A stretch of 39,272 bases of DNA from an uncultured Ruminococcus sp. (lineage in GTDB: Bacteria; Bacillota; Clostridia; Oscillospirales; Ruminococcaceae), in the NCBI GenBank assembly GCA_937872775.1, contig CALMUA010000090.1:1-39272 (forward strand), in the 5' to 3' direction. A program made the translations under genes and the position numbers. The notes beneath the pieces are model-generated. The model was not told the origin of the DNA and ran no database searches. It saw nothing but the letters and a program-made list of their open reading frames with translations. Below are positions 8,364 to 17,204 of this stretch, piece after piece; position 1 is the first letter of the stretch; every line of letters begins with the position of its first letter.

Positions 8364-9075
8364 ACTTGCATATGATTTTCATATACATTCGTGTCTGTCG
8401 CCCTGCGGAGACGATGATATGACTCCTGCAAACATAGCAGGAATGGCATACCTCAATGGGCTTGATGTCATAGCACTTACAGACCACAATACATGCCGCA
8501 ACTGTTCACCGCTTATAAGGGCTGCTGCAGAATATGGAATAACGGTAATTCCGGGTATGGAGCTTACAACATCTGAAGAAATTCATGTACTCTGCCTGTT
8601 CAGCTCACTTGATGACGCTCTGAACTTTGATGGATTTGTTTATAGTAATCTTCCTGATATAAAAAACAATGAAAATATTTTCGGAAAGCAGAGTATTATC
8701 AATTATGAAGATCAGATATGCGGTTCTATTGACAAACTGCTGATAAATGCCACACTTATAAGTTTTGATAATCTCCCCGGAATAATAAACAGATTTAACG
8801 GTATAATAATTCCGGCACATATTACCAAAAGTTCTGACAGTCTTCTTTCTGTATTTGGAACAATTCCACCGTCAAGCACATTCATATGTGCAGAGATAAA
8901 TAAATGTGAAGATATCACTTCAGTTATTGAAAAAAATCCTTACTTAAAATCATGCAGAATAATAACTGATTCTGATGCACATTATCTGACTGACATTCAT
9001 GAAAAAAATAATTTTATTCATTGTGATGAAAAAAAACCAGAAAATATTTTAGCATATTTAAAAAGCACTGTATAA
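8356..9075 (+). CDS. PHP-domain metal-dependent phosphoesterase-like protein
   Basis: 239 residues. PHP motifs are in the expected order: HIH (residues 9-11), TDHNT near residue 50, GMELTT near 75, EIHVL, PAHI and DSDAH towards the C-terminus. PHP proteins bind two or three metal ions and hydrolyse phosphoester bonds; stand-alone members include histidinol phosphatase and nucleotidases, and the substrate here is unknown. The frame is open to a TTG at 8341, but ATG 8356 puts the first metal-binding His close to the N-terminus as usual and overlaps the upstream stop. It is the fifth gene of the hydrogenase-like signalling operon. Confidence 0.82.
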   Translation: MNKLAYDFHIHSCLSPCGDDDMTPANIAGMAYLNGLDVIALTDHNTCRNCSPLIRAAAEYGITVIPGMELTTSEEIHVLCLFSSLDDALNFDGFVYSNLPDIKNNENIFGKQSIINYEDQICGSIDKLLINATLISFDNLPGIINRFNGIIIPAHITKSSDSLLSVFGTIPPSSTFICAEINKCEDITSVIEKNPYLKSCRIITDSDAHYLTDIHEKNNFIHCDEKKPENILAYLKSTV

Positions 9076-9103
9076 ATTGTATGTAGAAAGGAAATCTGCC
9101 AAT

Positions 9104-9538
9104 ATGGATAAAACTACTAAATTATCATATATCGTAAGTCCTAATGACTTTTTAAACGCAGGAAGTGTTTCGGAGGACATAAAAGCAGCTCTGAGCAAAA
9201 TGGAAGTAGATCCGGAGATAATAAGAAAAGCAACGCTTGCAGTTTATGAATGTGAGCTTAATATGATTATTCACGCCAACGGAGGCATAATTGAGACAGA
9301 AATATCATCTGATAAAATAAGTGTTAATGTTGAGGATAACGGTCCGGGAATTGAGGATGTTGACCAGGCTATGGAATACGGATTTACAACAATCCCGCCG
9401 GACTCTGATATTCATGCAAAGGGTATGGGAAAAGGGGCCGGCTTTACAAATATCAGAAACTGTACTGATTCATTTGATATCCAGACAGAGATCGGGTGCG
9501 GAACAACTATAAGATTTGAAGTAAATTTAAAGAATTAA
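9104..9538 (+). CDS. RsbW-like ATP-binding protein (HATPase), second copy
   Basis: 144 residues, clearly a paralogue of the 6073 product: N-box ECELNMIIHANGG, G1 box EDNGPGIEDV, G2 box GKGAGFTNIRNC, and the same closing QTEIGCGTTIRFEVNL versus QTQLGTGTTVTMQVNL. The G2 loop reads KGAGF instead of GAGMGL, so nucleotide handling may differ. ATG at 9104 has AAAGGAA about 10 bases upstream; the open frame to TTG 9077 has no RBS. It is the last gene of the operon and is followed directly by a strong terminator. Anti-sigma or switch-kinase type activity is inferred. Confidence 0.85.
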   Translation: MDKTTKLSYIVSPNDFLNAGSVSEDIKAALSKMEVDPEIIRKATLAVYECELNMIIHANGGIIETEISSDKISVNVEDNGPGIEDVDQAMEYGFTTIPPDSDIHAKGMGKGAGFTNIRNCTDSFDIQTEIGCGTTIRFEVNLKN

Positions 9539-9562
9539 AGATTGCTCAATAAAAAAAGATAA

Positions 9563-9614
9563 GGATTGTACCAGAACTTTAAAATCAAAGTTCATGGTAC
9601 AATCCTATTTTTTT
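9563..9614 (+). terminator. Terminator of the DRTGG/hydrogenase operon
   Basis: GGATTGTACC (9563-9572) pairs with GGTACAATCC (9596-9605), with an inner AGAACTTT/AAAGTTC helix, followed by a T run at 9607-9614. Confidence 0.9.
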
Positions 9615-9691
9615 ATAACTGAAATTCCGATACAATTAAATAAAAAAGAAATTATAAAATAAAAGTTTATAACTAAGGCATTAATTATAAA

Positions 9692-10588
9692 TTATTCTGT
9701 TACAACGGCAGTAGGACTTGACAGCTTTTTGAATAGCTGCATTCCGTATATTACTACGGCACCTATGATGAAAAATAATGGACTGAATGTTTTTAAAGCC
9801 ATCGCATCCTGCGGATTATCAAGAGTTGTAGGTCCCATTGCAATTGCATACAGTGAACCTATCATAAGACCGATAATAAGATATACTGTCGCAGCACGAT
9901 GATTTTTAAGTGAATTTTTTATTATCTTGATTATACATATAATTCCGGTTATTATTCCTAAACCGAATACAAAGAGAACAGGGAAAGCATGGAAGTCCAT
10001 GTGAAGCAGATCTTTTATTCCTGTAATTATCGGCAGATAAATTCCAAAGATAAGTAATAATGTAGAACCTGATATTCCCGGCAGTATCATTGCACATATT
10101 GCTATTGCTCCGACAATAAAAACATAAGCAAATGTACCTATTCCAGGATCGCTTATATCAAAACTGCTGCCATTACCTATAGAATTTAAATATGTAATTA
10201 CAGCTACCAGAGCAGTTCCGATCAGGATAAAAAATGCTCTGCTTTTGCTTTTTCCCAGACATTCTTTCTCTTCAAATAAGACCAGTGGAATTGCAAAAAA
10301 AGTAAAACCTAAAAACAGTGAAGAAACCTGATATATGTGTGATTCAAAAAGATTTGCAAGTATCAGTACAGCTATTGTAAATCCTACTACCCAACCTGCT
10401 CCAAGTTTCATAAGGTAAAGGAGTGCTTTTTTTCTTTCTTCTCTTGTTCCGGAAATCATGCTGTCAAGTGCACCGATAAAGTTATCATAAAATCCAAGCA
10501 AAAATGCCACTGTTCCTCCGGAAACGCCAGGAACACTGTCTGCAAGTGCCATGCAGAAACCGTGGATAAGTGTAAGTATCTTTTTCAT
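9692..10588 (-). CDS. popT: DUF368 membrane protein, PopT-type undecaprenyl-phosphate translocase
   Basis: 298 residues, almost entirely hydrophobic, about eight membrane segments. Two related half-motifs are visible, DSVPGVSGGTVAFLLGFYD near the N-terminus and MILPGISGSTLLLIFGIY in the middle, the hallmark of the DUF368 family with its internal repeat. Family members have been shown to recycle undecaprenyl phosphate, the lipid carrier of cell-wall synthesis, across the membrane (PopT). The start ATG has AGGAGA 7 bases upstream. It stands alone between two operons. Family identity is firm; the transport role rests on family knowledge. Confidence 0.85.
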   Translation of the reverse strand: MKKILTLIHGFCMALADSVPGVSGGTVAFLLGFYDNFIGALDSMISGTREERKKALLYLMKLGAGWVVGFTIAVLILANLFESHIYQVSSLFLGFTFFAIPLVLFEEKECLGKSKSRAFFILIGTALVAVITYLNSIGNGSSFDISDPGIGTFAYVFIVGAIAICAMILPGISGSTLLLIFGIYLPIITGIKDLLHMDFHAFPVLFVFGLGIITGIICIIKIIKNSLKNHRAATVYLIIGLMIGSLYAIAMGPTTLDNPQDAMALKTFSPLFFIIGAVVIYGMQLFKKLSSPTAVVTE

Positions 10589-10940
10589 ATCATTCTCCTA
10601 TTCATATCATTGTTTTTTTCTTTAACATTTTGGTGTCCTGAACAACCGCATTATACTATAAGATTACCTCCGGATTTACTCTGACGAAATTAAGCATACC
10701 ATAACTTTAAATTCATTTCAATAAGAAAATCTTAAAAGCCCATAAATTCTATTATGTTTTACTGAATCTTAACTTTAATATACTAAATCCGGATATCACT
10801 TTAAATATATTTTGCTTTTACCTATAATAAACAATCAAAAAAGGCTGTCCCATTAATTAGGAAATGAAGTAATCAGACAGCCTGTTCTTTAATAAACTGA
10901 TAGTATTAAAAATCCATAATCTATTTTCTTAATTTCTGAA
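10589..10940. other. Gene-free AT-rich gap
   Basis: No open frame of coding character is seen on either strand. It holds the upstream region of the DUF368 gene (a TATAAT-like box near 10652 on the minus strand without a convincing -35) and the terminator of the thyX-U32 operon. Confidence 0.6.
10835..10883 (-). terminator. Terminator of the thyX to U32 operon
   Basis: Read on the minus strand, AGGCTGTC pairs with GACAGCCT (10876-10883 with 10842-10849), followed by a T6 run. It is placed about 60 bp beyond the U32 stop codon. The loop is long (26 nt). Confidence 0.75.
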
Positions 10941-12155
10941 TTATTTTTGTATTCTTATTATTGCATCCTTCGGAAAAATCTTATCACAAGGTATTGAGAA
11001 TTTCATCATAGCATGGTTTGCGCTTTCTACCGATTCGTCATGCTCATTATAGATAATATCTGATTTTATTGTTTCAGGTTTTACTCCTGGTGAAAAAACT
11101 TCAAGAGTGTCTCCTGCAAGGAATTTATTGCGCTGTACTGCATATATTCTTCCGTCACGGCATTCTTCCACAACAGCAACAACGTCATATTCACGGATAT
11201 AACCACCTGTTTCATAGTACTGACTGTCTTTAGGATGTCCAAAGAAAAATCCTGTGCAATACTTTCTGTGACTTACCTTATAAACTTCATCACGTATCCA
11301 CTCAGGCAGCTCGTATTCTCCGTCTTTGCTGTTTTTATAGCAGTCAACTGCCATACGATAAGCATTTGTAATAACTGAAACATAATATGCTGACTTTGCA
11401 CGGCCCTCAATTTTAAGGCTGTATACACCAGCCTTATGAAGCTTGTCTATATGTTCTATCATACACATATCCTTGGCGTTAAGTATATATGTTCCCTGCT
11501 CATCTTCAAATACAGGATAAAATTCATTTGGCCTTTTTTCCTCCATCAGATGATATCCCCATCTGCATGGCTGTGCACATTCACCTCTGTTTGCATCCCT
11601 GTTTACCAGATAGCTTGACAGCAGGCATCTTCCGGAAAATGAAACACACATTGCACCATGTACAAATGCCTCTATTTCCATGTCTTTTGGTGTTTTAGCA
11701 CGTATCTCAGCAATTTCATCAAGTGAAAGCTCTCTGGCAAGAACTACCCTTTTACATCCCATATTGTAAAGCTCTGTAGCAGTTACATAATTGACTATTC
11801 CTGTCTGTGTTGAAGCATGTATCTCCATCTGCGGTGCATATTTTTTTATAAGAGAAATAATTCCTATATCTGCTGCTATCATTGCATCTACGCCACATTC
11901 AACAGCTTCATCTACAAATTGTTCAAACATAGGGATCTCATTATTTCTTGGGAGGGTGTTGCATGTAAGATATACTTTAACGCCTCTCTGATGCGAGATT
12001 TTTACAGCTTTCTTTAATCCTTCCAAATCGAAATTGGAAGATGATGCTCTCATTCCAAAGCTCTTTCTTCCGAGATATACGGCATCGGCACCATAGTTAA
12101 GTGCCGACATAAGCCTTTCATGATCACCTGCTGGTGATAATACTTCAAGATTCAA
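10941..12155 (-). CDS. trhP: Peptidase U32 family protein, TrhP-type tRNA hydroxylation enzyme
   Basis: 404 residues. The N-terminus LEVLSPAGDHERLMSALNYG and the barrel-like domain are typical of U32 proteins. Four conserved cysteines, C170 and C177 (MCVSFSGRC) and C193 and C197 (GECAQPC), match the Fe-S cysteines of RlhA/TrhP enzymes, which hydroxylate uridine 34 of tRNA with prephenate as oxygen donor; true protease activity is doubtful. In Bacillus the trhP genes lie just downstream of mltG, as here, which supports the assignment. The start is TTG at 12155 with GGAGG 7 bases upstream; it follows mltG by 21 bp and ends the operon. Confidence 0.82.
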   Translation of the reverse strand: MNLEVLSPAGDHERLMSALNYGADAVYLGRKSFGMRASSSNFDLEGLKKAVKISHQRGVKVYLTCNTLPRNNEIPMFEQFVDEAVECGVDAMIAADIGIISLIKKYAPQMEIHASTQTGIVNYVTATELYNMGCKRVVLARELSLDEIAEIRAKTPKDMEIEAFVHGAMCVSFSGRCLLSSYLVNRDANRGECAQPCRWGYHLMEEKRPNEFYPVFEDEQGTYILNAKDMCMIEHIDKLHKAGVYSLKIEGRAKSAYYVSVITNAYRMAVDCYKNSKDGEYELPEWIRDEVYKVSHRKYCTGFFFGHPKDSQYYETGGYIREYDVVAVVEECRDGRIYAVQRNKFLAGDTLEVFSPGVKPETIKSDIIYNEHDESVESANHAMMKFSIPCDKIFPKDAIIRIQK

Positions 12156-12176
12156 ATAAATGCCTCCATAATTAAA

Positions 12177-13505
12177 TCAATAGTCATCAGCTGTTATGCC
12201 GGCCAGCTCAAGATTCATCTCATGCTGTTCAAGTGTTTCTGCATAATAAACTTCTTTGGTATCAATATTTGCACAAAAATATAAATAATTTGTCTGGTTC
12301 GGATTCAGAGCTGCGTCTATAGCATTAGCGCCAGGACTGCATATTGCTCCAGGAGGGAAACCTGCTGATTCATATGTATTGTACGCTGTGACCATATTTT
12401 CGTTTAACGGATCACTGAGTTTTTTTATTACCTGATTTACATATTTTTCAGTAGGGTCTGATTCCAGTCTAGGGAATTCATCAGAATTATTGAGTCTGTT
12501 CCAGAAAACTGATGAAACATTATACATATCTTCATTTGAAGCAGCTTCTGCCTGAATCATTGAAGCAAGAGTAATCAGCTGGTGCATTGAAAGACCCTTC
12601 TGTGCTGCCTTATCTGATATTTCCTTTGTATAGTATGCTTCAAAGTTATCATAGATTTTTCTTATGATAACTTCATATTCCTGTGGTTCCATTGATAATA
12701 TATCGTCTGCTTCATAAAATTGATACGTATCAGGGAAAAGATAACCTTCCATACGATAAAACCTTAAATCAACAGCTGTCGACTTAGGAATACTTTTCTC
12801 AAACTCATAGTCATCAAGTCCATTGTTAAAGTAATAAATGAATTTGTCAGCCGCACAAACATTGTTTTCCTCCAACATTGTTGCTGCCTCATAAATATTT
12901 ATTCCCTCTTTAAATGTAATATCAACCGTCTCACGTCTGATATTTTCATCACTATTAAGCTCTGCTATTATTGCCGAATAACCCATATCAGGTCTGAGCG
13001 TATGAGGGCCATGAATAAATCCACCGTCTGCCTTTTTAAACTTTACCATGAGTTTGAACATTGCAGGAACTCTTATTATTTCTTCTTTATTTTTATCTGT
13101 CTGTCCATCTGTCATAATCTTGATTACATCATTAACAGTAGCACCTTCAGGAACATTAATTGTGTATGATGAAGCACTCTTATCAATTCCTAACACTTCT
13201 TTTGCCAGAAATATTATTGCTGCTGAAGAAACAACAGACACACCAAGTATAACAAATGTAAATACCATGCTTAAAGCTACTCTGTTTCCTTTTTTAGGTT
13301 TTACATATTTTACGTTTACTTTTCTTGATTCTGCCTGCTCCTGACTCTGCTGATCTTTTATCTTTTGTTTTTCTTCCTGAACACGTTTATATAATGCCGC
13401 AAGCATTTCCTTCTTTCCTGTCGGTTTTTTAGGATTCGGCGTATTGTGTTCCGGTGCTTCATGTCCTGTCATACTTTCTTCCTCATTTATAGTTTTATTA
13501 TCCAT
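12177..13505 (-). CDS. mltG: Endolytic transglycosylase MltG
   Basis: 442 residues: a Lys/Glu-rich cytoplasmic tail (about 1-75), one membrane helix (about 76-100), a LysM-like stretch (SYTINVPEGATVNDVIKIM) and the YceG catalytic domain with ASMIQAEAASNED, where the Glu near residue 320 is the expected catalytic acid, followed by SSVFWNRL. MltG cuts nascent peptidoglycan strands within the chain and sets their length at the membrane. The tail is long compared with E. coli but usual for Firmicutes. Its start overlaps the end of the folate gene by 8 bp. Confidence 0.92.
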   Translation of the reverse strand: MDNKTINEEESMTGHEAPEHNTPNPKKPTGKKEMLAALYKRVQEEKQKIKDQQSQEQAESRKVNVKYVKPKKGNRVALSMVFTFVILGVSVVSSAAIIFLAKEVLGIDKSASSYTINVPEGATVNDVIKIMTDGQTDKNKEEIIRVPAMFKLMVKFKKADGGFIHGPHTLRPDMGYSAIIAELNSDENIRRETVDITFKEGINIYEAATMLEENNVCAADKFIYYFNNGLDDYEFEKSIPKSTAVDLRFYRMEGYLFPDTYQFYEADDILSMEPQEYEVIIRKIYDNFEAYYTKEISDKAAQKGLSMHQLITLASMIQAEAASNEDMYNVSSVFWNRLNNSDEFPRLESDPTEKYVNQVIKKLSDPLNENMVTAYNTYESAGFPPGAICSPGANAIDAALNPNQTNYLYFCANIDTKEVYYAETLEQHEMNLELAGITADDY

Positions 13506-14067
13506 TAATCTCTGTAAATCCTTTCTCTGTTATTATGTAATCAACACTTATATCATGTGCCTCCGACGGTACAGAATCAAACAAAAGCTGACTATAGCAC
13601 AAACCTGCTGTCACAATACCTTTATTTTCAAGGTATCTGTCATAATATCCTGCCCCGTATCCGATTCTTTTTCCATTTTTATCGAATGCAAGTCCCGGAA
13701 CAATACACACAGCCCCGTTAAAATCATTTATAATCAGTTCTTCGTTGTATTCCGGTTCCGGTATTCCATAAGGAGACAACACCATACTGTCAATATCATT
13801 TATCAGAAAAAAATCCATTTTACCATTTTCACGGCACCTGGGGGCAGCCGTACGTTTTCCTGAATCAAGCAGAAAATCTAAAAGCATACGTGTATCTGCT
13901 TCATCTCTGACAGATACATAGCTTAAAACAATATCTGCATTTTTTATAAGCTCACACCCCGTAAGATACTTGAATATCTGAATATCAGCAGCTTGTTTTT
14001 CGTCAGCTGAAGAAAAAAGAAAAAGCCTGTTTTTTTTAATATTTTTGCGAAAATCAGATTTATTCAT
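13498..14067 (-). CDS. 5-formyltetrahydrofolate cyclo-ligase
   Basis: 189 residues, usual length. The C-terminal signature VPGLAFDKNGKRIGYGAGYY (about 124-143) is the ATP/folate-binding region of the 5-FCL family (YgfA/MTHFS), which converts 5-formyl-THF to 5,10-methenyl-THF with ATP. It sits 4 bp after the DJ-1 gene and overlaps mltG by 8 bp. The presence of thyX in the same operon gives a folate link, since ThyX consumes methylene-THF. Its RBS is weak, which suits translational coupling. Confidence 0.92.
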   Translation of the reverse strand: MNKSDFRKNIKKNRLFLFSSADEKQAADIQIFKYLTGCELIKNADIVLSYVSVRDEADTRMLLDFLLDSGKRTAAPRCRENGKMDFFLINDIDSMVLSPYGIPEPEYNEELIINDFNGAVCIVPGLAFDKNGKRIGYGAGYYDRYLENKGIVTAGLCYSQLLFDSVPSEAHDISVDYIITEKGFTEING

Positions 14068-14071
14068 AACA

Positions 14072-14614
14072 TTAACCCAGCATAATTGAATCTGCCAGAA
14101 GTTTGCTTCTTTCCTTGGATATTAAAATTTCAACAATTTTAAGCGCAAATTCGATTGTAGTACCAGGGCCCTTAGAAGTAATGAATTTATCTGAAACGCA
14201 TACATTTTCATCACCTATAATTGCACCCTCAAGCTGTGATTCAAATCCCATATAACAAACAGCCTGCTGATTCTGAAGAATACCCTTATGGCCTAATATA
14301 GTCGGTGCAGCACATATTGCAGCAATGTACTTGTCATGATTTACGCAAAAATCAATAACTGACTGAACCAGGGGTGACTTTTCAAGATTAAGTGCTCCCG
14401 GCATTCCCCCCGGAAGAACTATCATATCAATACTGTCGTCAAAAACAAAATCTTTATCAGCAATATCCGACTGAACCAGTATTCCATGCGAACCCCTTAT
14501 TGCTTCTCTGCCAATACCGACTGTTTTTACCTCAAGCTCACATCTCCTCAGTAAATCAACTACTGTAAGAGCTTCTATTTCTTCAAAACCGTCTGCCAAA
14601 AAAATATATATCAT
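14072..14614 (-). CDS. DJ-1/PfpI family protein
   Basis: 180 residues with the DJ-1 features: N-terminal LADGFEEIEA holding the conserved Glu, PGGMPGALNL, and the reactive cysteine at C101 in the nucleophile elbow AAICAAP, followed by SKGPGTTIEFAL. Members act in stress defence and glyoxal or protein-glycation repair; YajL-like proteins are the nearest described group. It lies 26 bp after the DUF2156 gene in a six-gene operon. The family is certain, the substrate is not. Confidence 0.9.
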   Translation of the reverse strand: MIYIFLADGFEEIEALTVVDLLRRCELEVKTVGIGREAIRGSHGILVQSDIADKDFVFDDSIDMIVLPGGMPGALNLEKSPLVQSVIDFCVNHDKYIAAICAAPTILGHKGILQNQQAVCYMGFESQLEGAIIGDENVCVSDKFITSKGPGTTIEFALKIVEILISKERSKLLADSIMLG

Positions 14615-14640
14615 TCTTATTCCGCCTTTCTTTAAAATAG

Positions 14641-15531
14641 TTATTTAAATATCACTATATCTTTCTTTAATTGAAACAGTGGATTATATGATCTTTTTGA
14701 TTTTCTCAGTCCCTGTATTCCAAGATCCTCTTCACGGTTAATATATTTGTATCCCACTGCAAAATGTCTGGCAAATTCATTACACATAGCAGCATATGAA
14801 CCTCTGTACTGTGTGTCTGCTTTTTCTATATGAACTACAAGTGTATCTGAATTAAGCCGTTCTCCTATCGAAACAGCCGCAATATTTCCATCAACACGCA
14901 GTAAACCGCCCATCAGCTCCAGCTCTCTGTAGTTCATAAAATACGTATCAATGGCAAACTGTTCAGAAATTCCGGACGTGGTCTGCGCTCTGTCATTCTT
15001 AACATAATCCTCAACACAAAACAATATACAATCATCAAAATCCTTTTCAGTAATCTCTGAAAAACTCCAGTTATATTTTTTAAATGCATTTACATGATTT
15101 TTCTTTCCGTGAAATTTCTTTCCGCTCATATCAATAAGATCCTGTGCAGAATATATATAATCATATTGTGTATCATCACAGATAACTTCAAAGCAGTCAC
15201 TAAAATTTTCCCTGATATATTCTATCTGACTTTCAGAAGCATTCCATATTTTAAATGGTTTTTTTCTGCTTTGAGCATACTCCCGCATCTGACTAAGAAC
15301 ATCCACATAATCACCGCTTCCCGCCGGAAAGGTAAATACCATATTTTCATCATCAGACATTACTATATAAAAGTCTTTATAACGGCATATCTTTGAATTA
15401 TTTAATCTTCTCCATGCCATGTTATTGGCAAAGCTGTACTCACATCCCATAAAATCTGACTGTTTCAATAGTTCATTAACCCATTTTCTGTCATTTATAT
15501 TTATTTCTCTGAATTCCAGCATTTTATTCAC
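14641..15531 (-). CDS. DUF2156 (GNAT-fold) protein
   Basis: 296 residues resembling the DUF2156 family, related to the C-terminal aminoacyl-transfer domain of lysyl-phosphatidylglycerol synthases (GKKFHGKKNHVNAFKKYNW; INREEDLGIQGLRKSKRSY near the end). No membrane segments are seen, so it is a soluble stand-alone domain. Function of the stand-alone form is not established; transfer of an acyl or aminoacyl group is a family-based guess. Its start overlaps the end of thyX by 8 bp. Confidence 0.8.
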   Translation of the reverse strand: MNKMLEFREININDRKWVNELLKQSDFMGCEYSFANNMAWRRLNNSKICRYKDFYIVMSDDENMVFTFPAGSGDYVDVLSQMREYAQSRKKPFKIWNASESQIEYIRENFSDCFEVICDDTQYDYIYSAQDLIDMSGKKFHGKKNHVNAFKKYNWSFSEITEKDFDDCILFCVEDYVKNDRAQTTSGISEQFAIDTYFMNYRELELMGGLLRVDGNIAAVSIGERLNSDTLVVHIEKADTQYRGSYAAMCNEFARHFAVGYKYINREEDLGIQGLRKSKRSYNPLFQLKKDIVIFK

Positions 15532-16303
15532 CAGTATATTTTATTAAATTTTTATAATATTCAGCGACCTCTGAATATTTTCCACATGTCATCTTTCCTT
15601 CAGGACATCTTCCCTCTCTTATACATGCAGGTCCGGCATTTTTAAAAAGTGAAGGTGCTACTTCGTAGCAAAGCCTGAACATTTCATCTGCAACAGCTCT
15701 TATTTCCCACTGAGCACGTCTACAGCATCTGAGCTTGAAGAAATTAACAAGACTTCTCGCATTCATGGTGACTGCCATTTTTGTTTCACATGCATTAGGC
15801 AGAACAAATCTTGCGTCCTCTATAGCTTTTTTTTCAGCTTTTGAACGGGCTGACTTTTCATCAGATCCATCCTTTATGAATGTATCATAATGTTTTTTTT
15901 CAAGAATATCTGCAAGACTATTATATGACTCAAGAGCATCATTCATAGATTTTAAATATATTTTTTTTGCCTCATCATCATTTTCTATTTCGGGAGGAGT
16001 AATATATACAAAATCATTCTTTCTTACATATCTCTGACTCTGAACCGAAAATGATGCTATTCTGTGCCGTGTGATCTGCGCCAGCAATGTTCTTGAAACC
16101 CCTTCTATACCGAAGGTAAATGAAACATGCTCTATCGGGCTTTCATGACCCATAGACGCAAGCATTTCCACAAATTTCTCAGTTTTTTTTTCGTCCAGAC
16201 CGTCAAGCAAAGTTTCACATCCGGAATCGGAATAACAAAGCTTTGCTGCTGCTGCAACAATTTTCTCCGGTTCAGGCGTATGTGCTATCAATGTTACATT
16301 CAC
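15524..16303 (-). CDS. thyX: Flavin-dependent thymidylate synthase ThyX
   Basis: 259 residues. The ThyX signature RHRIASFSVQSQRY (residues 79-92) fits the RHRxxxxxxxS motif that binds FAD and dUMP. The enzyme makes dTMP from dUMP with methylene-THF and NAD(P)H. The start is GTG at 16303 with GGAGG 7 bases upstream. It leads an operon of six genes on the minus strand, linking thymidylate, folate, stress and cell-wall functions. Confidence 0.95.
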   Translation of the reverse strand: MNVTLIAHTPEPEKIVAAAAKLCYSDSGCETLLDGLDEKKTEKFVEMLASMGHESPIEHVSFTFGIEGVSRTLLAQITRHRIASFSVQSQRYVRKNDFVYITPPEIENDDEAKKIYLKSMNDALESYNSLADILEKKHYDTFIKDGSDEKSARSKAEKKAIEDARFVLPNACETKMAVTMNARSLVNFFKLRCCRRAQWEIRAVADEMFRLCYEVAPSLFKNAGPACIREGRCPEGKMTCGKYSEVAEYYKNLIKYTGE

Positions 16304-16348
16304 GCAAAAGCCTCCATATGTTATTATATCAAAATTTCATTATTTATT

Positions 16349-16377
16349 ATTTTAACATTTTTACAGCAAAGAGTCAA
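16349..16377 (-). promoter_or_regulatory. Candidate promoter of the thyX operon
   Basis: On the minus strand TTGACT (16372-16377), 17-bp spacer, TAAAAT (16349-16354), about 45 bp before the thyX GTG. Confidence 0.5.
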
Positions 16378-16434
16378 CCATGGCCGTAAAGAAAATATTT
16401 GAAAACATCAATGCTTTTTAAAAGATTTCCCCAT

Positions 16435-16472
16435 AAAAAATGAAAGCCACTATCTTTCGTGAAAGCAGCTTT
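16435..16472 (-). terminator. Probable terminator after the csm6 remnant
   Basis: On the minus strand AAAGC (16468-16472) pairs with GCTTT (16443-16447), with an inner CTTT-CACG-AAAG hairpin, then a T6 run (16435-16440). It lies just downstream of the remnant csm6 stop codon, so it was probably the original end of the CRISPR operon. Confidence 0.5.
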
Positions 16473-16488
16473 TATCTTATAAATTATT

Positions 16489-16738
16489 TTACATCTCGTT
16501 TATTAAGTATTCATTCATTTTATCATATGGTTTTATGCATTTGTATGGTGTGTCAAAGTCTGAATATTTAAGCATTCTGATAATCATTTCAAATATTTCG
16601 TCTGATTTAAACCCTGTATCCTTCTTTATATCGTTATCTGTAATGCTTACGATTGTATGTGCTGCTTTATTGCGGATATTTGCTTCTACGCTCCGAAGAT
16701 TTTCAGCACATTTAATAATATCGTTATCAGTGGAGAAT
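16489..16738 (-). pseudogene. Remnant of the csm6 3' end (diverged duplicate)
   Basis: About 83 codons read as the C-terminus of Csm6, including the HEPN motif RNKAAH and the same last residues MNEYLINEM before TAA (16489-16491). Compared with 18428-18677 the DNA is roughly 85 percent identical by eye, and the similarity stops near 16738. It has no start codon or RBS of its own and directly follows the Fic gene, in another frame. See the finding on the duplication. Confidence 0.88.
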
Positions 16739-16757
16739 TCTTCATATTGTATATTTC

Positions 16758-17204
16758 TTAAATAATTGCATTATATATTGCAAGTTTTAAAACTTCATCA
16801 TCATCGAACTGCCCTTTTAATATTGAGTTCATAATATCATGTAGTAAATCTTTGCTTATTTTCCCTGCTGCAACATGATAACTTATATTTTCCATTGCCG
16901 TAAAGAAGGTTTTAGCAACAGACATATATCCGTTTATTAATAAAAAATGTGCAGATAATGTAATAGCAATTCTTTTGTTGCCGTCTTCAAAGCAATGAAA
17001 TTCACATGAACAAAAAAACAAATGTGTGATTTTATCAACAATTGATGGGTAATAATCATCGTTTTGAATGTTCTCAAGTACACTTTCCAATCGACCAAGA
17101 TCAAAATGCCCCGTTTCACCACCGCCACTATGTTTTATTGTTTGTTGATGAATTTTTATAGCATCATCAAGAGTAATATAATTTATTTCAGTCATGCTAC
17201 TCAC
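16758..17204 (-). CDS. Fic/Doc family toxin-like protein
   Basis: 148 residues with a Doc-like Fic motif HCFEDGNKR starting at H70, which matches HxFx(D/N)(A/G)NKR. Canonical Fic enzymes transfer AMP with HxFx(D/E)GNxR; Doc has K in place of the second Gly region and phosphorylates EF-Tu, and this motif (GNKR) shares features with both, so the chemistry is uncertain. Its start overlaps the end of the DNA-binding protein gene by 8 bp, the usual order antitoxin then toxin. It ends against the csm6 remnant. Toxin role is inferred from family and gene pairing. Confidence 0.82.
   Translation of the reverse strand: MSSMTEINYITLDDAIKIHQQTIKHSGGGETGHFDLGRLESVLENIQNDDYYPSIVDKITHLFFCSCEFHCFEDGNKRIAITLSAHFLLINGYMSVAKTFFTAMENISYHVAAGKISKDLLHDIMNSILKGQFDDDEVLKLAIYNAII

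Noticed and set aside
16489..16738. Separate small gene after the Fic gene
   Set aside because: It is a start-less duplicate of the csm6 C-terminus.
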